From Peredibacter starrii (lineage in GTDB: Bacteria > Bdellovibrionota > Bacteriovoracia > Bacteriovoracales > Bacteriovoracaceae): a stretch of DNA of 64,000 bases. The notes under the pieces are model-generated. The model made no database searches, had not been told where the DNA came from, and saw only the letters and a list, made by a program, of their open reading frames with translations. Positions 59,286 through 64,000 of the stretch are shown piece after piece. The stretch covers positions 3,782,001 through 3,846,000 of the forward strand of contig NZ_CP139487.1 in assembly GCF_034259205.1 (NCBI RefSeq), written 5' to 3'. Within the stretch, counting starts at the first letter, position 1. Every line of letters begins with the position of its first letter. The translations under genes were made by a program, and so were the position numbers.

Positions 59286-60684
59286 TACTTGGTCTTGCCG
59301 TCGATTTAAGAATCGGCGGCATACGCCAATTCTTAATCTCTTCTGGCTTGGGCCAATATAATCTCGCCGTAATTGAAAAATCTCCTGCAGGAATGGGCAG
59401 CCAATTTGATTCCATGTTTTTTCCAGGCGAAATGTTCTGGATATAAATATCAAGCGAGCCATCTCGATTATATTTCAAATTACTTCTATTACCGATGGCA
59501 TAACGGTTTAAGGCGTTCTTCACCACGTAACCATCTTTTCCATAGACCGTCAGAGACCAGAAGGCCTTCACTGGTGGAAGTTCATTCTTATCAAAATGAA
59601 GGACATATCGATTACTACCGTTCAATGGATCACCATGACCATCAATCAATGCCGTCGGATAGACAATATCGAGATCCAGACTTGCTCCAAGACCAGCATA
59701 GGCGACCAGAGCGCGTTTAGCGTAATCTGTATCATAACTTCCAAGATTTTTGAGCATGACCCATCCATCTTTCGGGAAGGCCACGGCCTGAATTTCTTTC
59801 TCGAATTTCTCTCTTACTGCTCCTGGTATTTCTTCATATTTTCGAAGCTCTCTTGGATTCACCACTTGGGTCGTGAATTTTACTCCAGGAGCAATTCCGT
59901 ATTTAGCAAATCTCTCAATCGCCGGAGCATCTGCCATTGGAGGTGGATTCTCCAACATGAGTTTATTGAGACGATTAAAATATTCTTCTGTCGACATTTT
60001 AAAGACCTGTTCCACGGGAGAATCTTTAGAGGTCAGTCTTTTATCAACTTTACCAGCAGGAGCATGATAGGTTTTCCCATAGGCACTTAAAGGATAAAGC
60101 TTCATACCTTTTTGAATCTTTGCAACCACCGTCTGGGCATCTTTTTTCCCTCTCGCCTCGGTTCTTCCTACAATCCAGGCCATATTGGTTGGTGACTTAA
60201 TGACCTTAACTTCGATGGGAAGATCACCACTCCAGTTGGGGCCAACTATGGCAAACTTTGATTTTCTCGTTCCAGTAGTTCGTTTGCCAGGAGAAGAAAA
60301 AATATTCGTCCAACCATCTAAAATGGGAAGAATGTAGTATCGATTTTTAGTATCAGGAACTTCAAGAATCATGGGCTCTTTTGAGAGATCCAGCCAGGCG
60401 GTTGAATACATCGTATCAACATTCACTCTTACGACATCTTTAAAACTATGATCTGGAAATCGGCCCGCATGGGCGAATTGATTTATCGGCGCCCGGATTT
60501 TTCTCGAGTCTGGACGTGCAACATTGGTTGCATTTTCCCTGGTCACATCCATTAACACTAAAGGGAAACCATATTCATAAGCATCCGCCAGGACTTCAGT
60601 CATCGACTGAGATCTGGGTTTGTCTGATTCATGAGCACAGCCTAAAAATAAACAGAAAAGAAAAACTAAGTTTAGATAGTGCAT
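59233..60684 (-). CDS. DUF1254/DUF1214 lipoprotein, copy 1
   Basis: 483 residues. MHYLNLVFLFCLFLGC is a lipoprotein signal (lipobox FLGC). DUF1254 N-terminal part (about 25-160; AYEYGFPLVLMDVTRENATN, NVDTMYSTAWLDLSKEPMIL, YYILPILDGWTNIFSSPG) and DUF1214 C-terminal part (about 350-450; RYVLHFDKNELPPVKAFWSLTVYGKDGYVVKNALNRYAIG). Both domains are beta-rich with unknown function, although some relatives resemble hydrolases. The neighbouring gene is a paralogue of about the same length, so a tandem duplication. The last 53 bp overlap a convergent gene. Confidence 0.88.
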   Translation of the reverse strand: MHYLNLVFLFCLFLGCAHESDKPRSQSMTEVLADAYEYGFPLVLMDVTRENATNVARPDSRKIRAPINQFAHAGRFPDHSFKDVVRVNVDTMYSTAWLDLSKEPMILEVPDTKNRYYILPILDGWTNIFSSPGKRTTGTRKSKFAIVGPNWSGDLPIEVKVIKSPTNMAWIVGRTEARGKKDAQTVVAKIQKGMKLYPLSAYGKTYHAPAGKVDKRLTSKDSPVEQVFKMSTEEYFNRLNKLMLENPPPMADAPAIERFAKYGIAPGVKFTTQVVNPRELRKYEEIPGAVREKFEKEIQAVAFPKDGWVMLKNLGSYDTDYAKRALVAYAGLGASLDLDIVYPTALIDGHGDPLNGSNRYVLHFDKNELPPVKAFWSLTVYGKDGYVVKNALNRYAIGNRSNLKYNRDGSLDIYIQNISPGKNMESNWLPIPAGDFSITARLYWPKPEEIKNWRMPPILKSTARPSISAAEVDRKKSSPAQRM

Positions 60685-60690
60685 AATGAC

Positions 60691-62142
60691 CTACGGGTTA
60701 GAGGCTGTTTGATCAGTTGTTTTTACTTCTTCAAAGTCACCTGGCCTCCAAGTCCCTTTAAAGGCGGCGTCACCTGGACCGTAAATACGAAAGTAAGCGA
60801 ACCATCCTTTTCCTGGAATTGTTTTAATCCACTTCCCTTCTTTGCCTGCGATTTGTTTCGGGCCAAAATACACATCAACTGTTCCCATGGTCGGAGAATT
60901 TTTTAGTTCTACTAATGATCGCAAGGCCGCATTGTTTTGATCGGTCTGAATTAAACTTCGCGTTTCATTATCGTAAACTGTCACTGACCAGAATAACTTT
61001 GCGGGAACCGGCATTGGCACAGACAACTTATAAGTTTTGCCGCCATCAAGATATTCGCCCTTATCATCGCGAAGTCCTAGCCAATAAAGAGAACCAGCAC
61101 CTTCTGTTCTTCTAAACATCGCAGGTGAAGCAATAATCGCCTGGGAAAACCAACGGTCCCTCGCTTCTAAATCAAGACCTGATTGAGTCATGAAATTACC
61201 ATTTTCCGAAACCAATCCGACCCATTCCCACCTACGATCCTTCCAAACTATTCTGTCAGGTCGCCAATTCGCGAAGGCCGATACCAACATTTGCCTTCTA
61301 CCTTCTTTGGCCGCCTGCTCAAGAAGACTTCTCATTTTGTTATCTGGCGCGAACTTCTTTCCTTTCTCAATACCCAGGCCGGATAAGAAGCCATACATAG
61401 GTTGAAACTCTTGCAGAATTGGTTCTTCATCGATAACTTTGTGAAGTTTATTCCAAAACTCCATGTTGTTTTCCCACTTCAGTAAAGTTCCATCCATTTT
61501 TCTTGAAGTAAGATTAACGAACCTAAGAAGCTTAGGATTGGCCGAGGTCGAGAATGGATAGATCTTCACTCGAGTGATCATCTCCATGGCCTCTTTCATA
61601 TTTCCGTTCTGAGGGATGGCACGAAGGGCAATCAAGACCTTATTCGAAGTCGCTCTTCCGACATGATAATCTGCGGGAATTTCGCCTTTATAATTCGGTG
61701 GGAGAATAAGATGCTTTCCGCCCTTACCTGCATCAGGCCCAGGAATTCCCATATCCTGAATCCAATTTTGATGATGATCATTAGCAAGTCCTATAAAGGC
61801 ACCCGGCGGCAGCTCTACTACCATTGCACCATCTTTCACATCCAAGGCCGCAACAGCGTAAGGAGTATCCATATTGGCAGTAAAAGCAAGGCCAATCGGA
61901 CTTGCTTGTAAATATCCTATGGCCTCATTGTCATTGACTCCCAAATCACGAAAGCCATTAAAAATTCCTTCTGCTGAAACAGTCGGGTACCAAAAACGAT
62001 AGGCCTGAACAGCTCGCTGAAAGACTTGGTCGTTTCTGACTTGAGTGACTGTATCATTATCTGGATAACCATTTTTAAAACCTGGTTCATCAGCAGCATG
62101 AGATGCAGAAAGTGAAAACAAAAGGAGCAGAAGGAATTTCAT
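60691..62142 (-). CDS. DUF1254/DUF1214 secreted protein, copy 2
   Basis: 483 residues from the ATG at 62142; an earlier ATG at 62148 sits right on the ribosome-binding site AAGGA and so is unlikely. MKFLLLLLFSLSASHA is a signal peptide for cleavage, not a lipobox, unlike copy 1. AYRFWYPTVSAEGIFNGF, ANMDTPYAVAALDVKDGAMVVELPPGAFIGLANDHHQNWIQDMG and LYWLGLRDDKGEYLDGGKTYKLSVPMPVPAKLFWSVTVYDNETRSLIQTD match the family. It ends six bases before copy 1 begins, so they are co-transcribed. One copy is lipid anchored and one free, so they may act as a pair. Confidence 0.88.
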   Translation of the reverse strand: MKFLLLLLFSLSASHAADEPGFKNGYPDNDTVTQVRNDQVFQRAVQAYRFWYPTVSAEGIFNGFRDLGVNDNEAIGYLQASPIGLAFTANMDTPYAVAALDVKDGAMVVELPPGAFIGLANDHHQNWIQDMGIPGPDAGKGGKHLILPPNYKGEIPADYHVGRATSNKVLIALRAIPQNGNMKEAMEMITRVKIYPFSTSANPKLLRFVNLTSRKMDGTLLKWENNMEFWNKLHKVIDEEPILQEFQPMYGFLSGLGIEKGKKFAPDNKMRSLLEQAAKEGRRQMLVSAFANWRPDRIVWKDRRWEWVGLVSENGNFMTQSGLDLEARDRWFSQAIIASPAMFRRTEGAGSLYWLGLRDDKGEYLDGGKTYKLSVPMPVPAKLFWSVTVYDNETRSLIQTDQNNAALRSLVELKNSPTMGTVDVYFGPKQIAGKEGKWIKTIPGKGWFAYFRIYGPGDAAFKGTWRPGDFEEVKTTDQTASNP

Positions 62143-62324
62143 AAACACATCCTTGTGAAAGACTGTCTAGCATTCTCAAAAACCGCAAAGAGTCTTGTCA
62201 CCGTTCACTGCTTATAAGTCTCATTTAGTTGATAAGGTAACCAGGCCGTGAGTTTGCACAGATAGAGTTATTTCTGAATAAAGCTTCGAGATGGTTTCTC
62301 TACGAGGCATTCTAGGAGGGAATT

Positions 62325-63608
62325 ATGGTACTAAGTGATAATCTCATGGGCCTCAGTCAAACTTTTACATCACCCGATGTAGTGAGAAGGTTCAGTATGC
62401 TTTTGGGTGAATCTGAAGAAAAAACCCGGGCGGGACTTAAAACTGCCATACCTACTCTTTTAATGGGAATTGCAGATAAAGGTGCTACCCCTGAGGGTGC
62501 TCAAAAAATCGCAAACCTTGCGGCCAATCATCCTCTTGACCCTAATTCCTCCGCAAATGATTTAACAGAAACAAATCTTCCAGAAGGAAATACCGTCTTA
62601 AATGGAATTTTTGGGAGTGGATTGACTCCCATGATTTCCAGACTTGGAAACTTCACAGGACTGAACACTTCTAGTGTGGCCAAAATGCTAGGACTTGCTA
62701 CTCCACTAGTCATGGGAGTCATTGGCAACAAAGTGAAGAAAGATAATTTGAATGCAGATGGGCTAATGGGCTTTTTCGGACAACAAAAATATGCACTCGC
62801 TGGTCTTCTACCCTCCAGTCTGGGAGGAGGTGCCGCCGCAACTTCGGCCAGAGGATTAGGAGTGAGACCATACAAGACAGTTGGAACTAAACGCTATTGG
62901 TTTTTTGCTGCTTTGGCAGTCTTAGCAGTTCTTATCGGTTTGTGGTTTAAATCTAATAATACAATTGATCAGATTCCGAAGGCGGCGATTACTCCTACTA
63001 GTCCAAATGTTTCTTCCATGCCAGAGACAACAAATGTTCCAGCCGGAACAACTTCTAATACAACTGCGGCCGATTTAAATAGTGACACTGTAAATACGAG
63101 CGCAGCGGCCCCAGAGAGAACGGCCGCACCTGCTCCAGCAACAGCTCAACCAACGGCAAAGGGCCAAGAAGCGACTTCAATTGCAGCCTCGGGAACAACT
63201 GGTGCTGCGGCATTAAGTGAATTATCCGCGTTCTTAAAGGCCGGGGATGCTGCAGCAGTTCCTAAGAGATTTAGTTTTAAAAATCTCGTCTTTGCTTCAT
63301 CAGCGGCCAAGCTTATGCCGGGAGCAGAAGCAGAATTGGATCTTATTGCGAATGCAATGAAAGAGAATGGAACTGCCACTGCAACCATCGAAGGTTACAC
63401 AGACAACTCAGGAAATGCAGCGGCCAATCAAATACTTTCCGAAAACCGGGCCAAAGAAGTTAAAAAGCAGCTGGTCTCACGTGGTATTGCAGAAAACAGG
63501 ATTACAGCAGTGGGTAAAGGTTCCGAAGGACCAATCGCTCCAAATGAAACAATCGAAGGCCGTGCTCTCAATAGAAGAATCGAATTCGTAGTCACAAAAA
63601 TAAAATAA
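62325..63608 (+). CDS. DUF937 plus OmpA-domain protein
   Basis: 427 residues. The N-terminal DUF937 region (about 1-145; LMGLSQTFTSPDVVRRFSMLLGESEEKTRAGLKTAIPTLLMGIADK) is helical. A transmembrane helix (about 190-210; FFAALAVLAVLIGLWF) is followed by an Ala/Thr/Pro-rich linker (about 220-305) and a C-terminal OmpA peptidoglycan-binding domain (about 325-427; FASSAAKLMPGAEAELDLIANAM, ATIEGYTDNSG, NQILSENRAKEVKKQLVSRGI, NRRIEFVV). The topology would place OmpA in the periplasm and DUF937 in the cytoplasm, linking cell wall and cytoplasm. AGGAGGGA precedes the start. Confidence 0.88.
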   Translation: MVLSDNLMGLSQTFTSPDVVRRFSMLLGESEEKTRAGLKTAIPTLLMGIADKGATPEGAQKIANLAANHPLDPNSSANDLTETNLPEGNTVLNGIFGSGLTPMISRLGNFTGLNTSSVAKMLGLATPLVMGVIGNKVKKDNLNADGLMGFFGQQKYALAGLLPSSLGGGAAATSARGLGVRPYKTVGTKRYWFFAALAVLAVLIGLWFKSNNTIDQIPKAAITPTSPNVSSMPETTNVPAGTTSNTTAADLNSDTVNTSAAAPERTAAPAPATAQPTAKGQEATSIAASGTTGAAALSELSAFLKAGDAAAVPKRFSFKNLVFASSAAKLMPGAEAELDLIANAMKENGTATATIEGYTDNSGNAAANQILSENRAKEVKKQLVSRGIAENRITAVGKGSEGPIAPNETIEGRALNRRIEFVVTKIK

Positions 63609-63614
63609 CAAGCT

Positions 63615-63643
63615 ATGCCGTTCTCATTCAATGAGAACGGCAT
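63615..63643 (+). terminator. Perfect hairpin after the OmpA-domain gene
   Basis: ATGCCGTTCTCAT / ATGAGAACGGCAT, 13 bp without mismatch, loop TCA. A T tract does not follow immediately, so termination is likely but not certain. Confidence 0.65.
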
Positions 63644-63760
63644 CATCTCTAAATTTTCCTGAAAATTAATAAACTAAAATATTTTCTTCATCCTTTGTGG
63701 CATTCGACCATGACTTCCCGGCGTACGAAAGTATTCTTACTGGAAACATAGGAGATAACT

Positions 63761-64000
63761 ATGAAATCGATTATCGCCTTTCTGCTCCTTCTTACGGTCT
63801 TCATTGCTGCACCTAGAGCACGAGCTTATTCCACTATGGATTTGAACTTTAACCTTGGTCCTTCACTAAGTCAGTCTGGTGGTATTTCGGATCTGGGTGA
63901 CCCAAATATCAACACCGGTTTTGAATTTAACTACTTTTTTAGAGAAAACCACGGACTTGGTTTCTCTTATTCAAATGAATTCGATTTCAATGGAAGTAGA
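63761..64000 (+). CDS. Partial outer-membrane beta-barrel protein
   Basis: The gene starts at 63761 (AGGAGA upstream) and runs off the right edge after 80 codons. The signal MKSIIAFLLLLTVFIAAP is followed by ARAYSTMDLNFNLGPSLSQSGG, FEFNYFFRENHGLGFSYSNEFDFNGSR, which alternates aromatic and polar residues in the manner of a porin-like barrel (opening strands). Its family cannot be decided from the fragment. Confidence 0.7.
   Translation, partial: MKSIIAFLLLLTVFIAAPRARAYSTMDLNFNLGPSLSQSGGISDLGDPNINTGFEFNYFFRENHGLGFSYSNEFDFNGSR

Noticed and set aside
58845-59462. 205-codon minus-strand frame across the secreted-protein and DUF1254 ends
   Set aside because: It overlaps two supported genes and has no start signal or domain.
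59596-60090. 164-codon open frame antisense to DUF1254 copy 1
   Set aside because: Antisense to a well-supported gene, with no recognisable protein features.
1-64000. Prophage, insertion sequence, integron or CRISPR array
   Set aside because: No transposase, integrase, phage structural gene, long terminal repeats or regularly spaced direct repeats were seen. The two tRNA genes are followed by ordinary terminators without att-like duplications.

Overview
The window looks like ordinary chromosome from a free-living Gram-negative bacterium with a moderately AT-rich genome (base composition judged by eye, not computed). Many lipoproteins with a clear lipobox, many Sec signal peptides, outer-membrane barrels, a lysine/alanine-rich histone-H1-like protein, CbpA/CbpM, a RelA/SpoT-type Rel and a sigma-54 activator suggest Bdellovibrionota (Bacteriovorax/Peredibacter-like). 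That placement is inference from gene content; there is no rRNA here to confirm it. I see no prophage, insertion sequence, CRISPR array or integron.

Layout. 1-5.3 kb: a partial membrane-anchored protein, a sodium:solute symporter, malic enzyme fused to phosphotransacetylase, RidA and a SanA-like protein. 5.2-6.9 kb: a lipoprotein gene coupled to an outer-membrane-barrel gene that carries a frameshift. 6.9-11.5 kb: a tight accA-yicC-gmk-rel operon with 2-nt gaps. 11.7-18.1 kb: envelope proteins, a FliL-like protein, a GAFTGA enhancer-binding regulator with an FHA-like N-terminus, EngB, and a PlsC-type acyltransferase coupled to an atypical SDR. 18.2-20.8 kb: a giant NHL-repeat lipoprotein followed by tRNA-Leu. 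21-28 kb: a secreted HExxH protein, a nitroreductase, a DUF72 protein, CrcB behind a fluoride riboswitch, a cytochrome b plus molybdopterin oxidoreductase pair, a lone CheB domain and the histone-like protein. 28-35.4 kb: an SDR-SPW-VKOR fusion next to Hsp20, a cysteine-rich repeat protein, two small proteins, a CPA2 antiporter and a lone receiver domain. 35.5-46.9 kb: an ABC pair, CbpA/CbpM, TauE/DUF1634, a sterol-desaturase-like enzyme, TM2, TerC, ExoD and an SDR. 47-64 kb: tRNA-Asp, small lipoproteins, a sensor kinase, a LysR-controlled isochorismatase/amidohydrolase/cytochrome c cluster, the ohr-ohrR peroxide unit, two tandem DUF1254 proteins, an OmpA-domain protein and a partial barrel.

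Architecture. Two patterns recur. First, at least eight genes have a -10 hexamer whose predicted transcription start falls on or within a few bases of the start codon and have no Shine-Dalgarno, which suggests frequent leaderless mRNAs. Second, eight convergent gene pairs overlap by exactly 4 nt, so that one tetramer (TTAA, CTAG, TTAG or CTAA) carries the stop codon of both genes, without an intervening terminator. Clear control sites include a fluoride riboswitch that can mask the crcB ribosome-binding site, a 24-bp perfect palindrome over the ohr -10, and a 22-bp perfect palindrome between the divergent LysR and isochorismatase genes.

No obviously new defence or mobile system is present. 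The least explained items are the frameshifted barrel/lipoprotein pair, the SDR-SPW-VKOR fusion, the cysteine-repeat protein, the HExxH cassette and the two recurrent architectural patterns.
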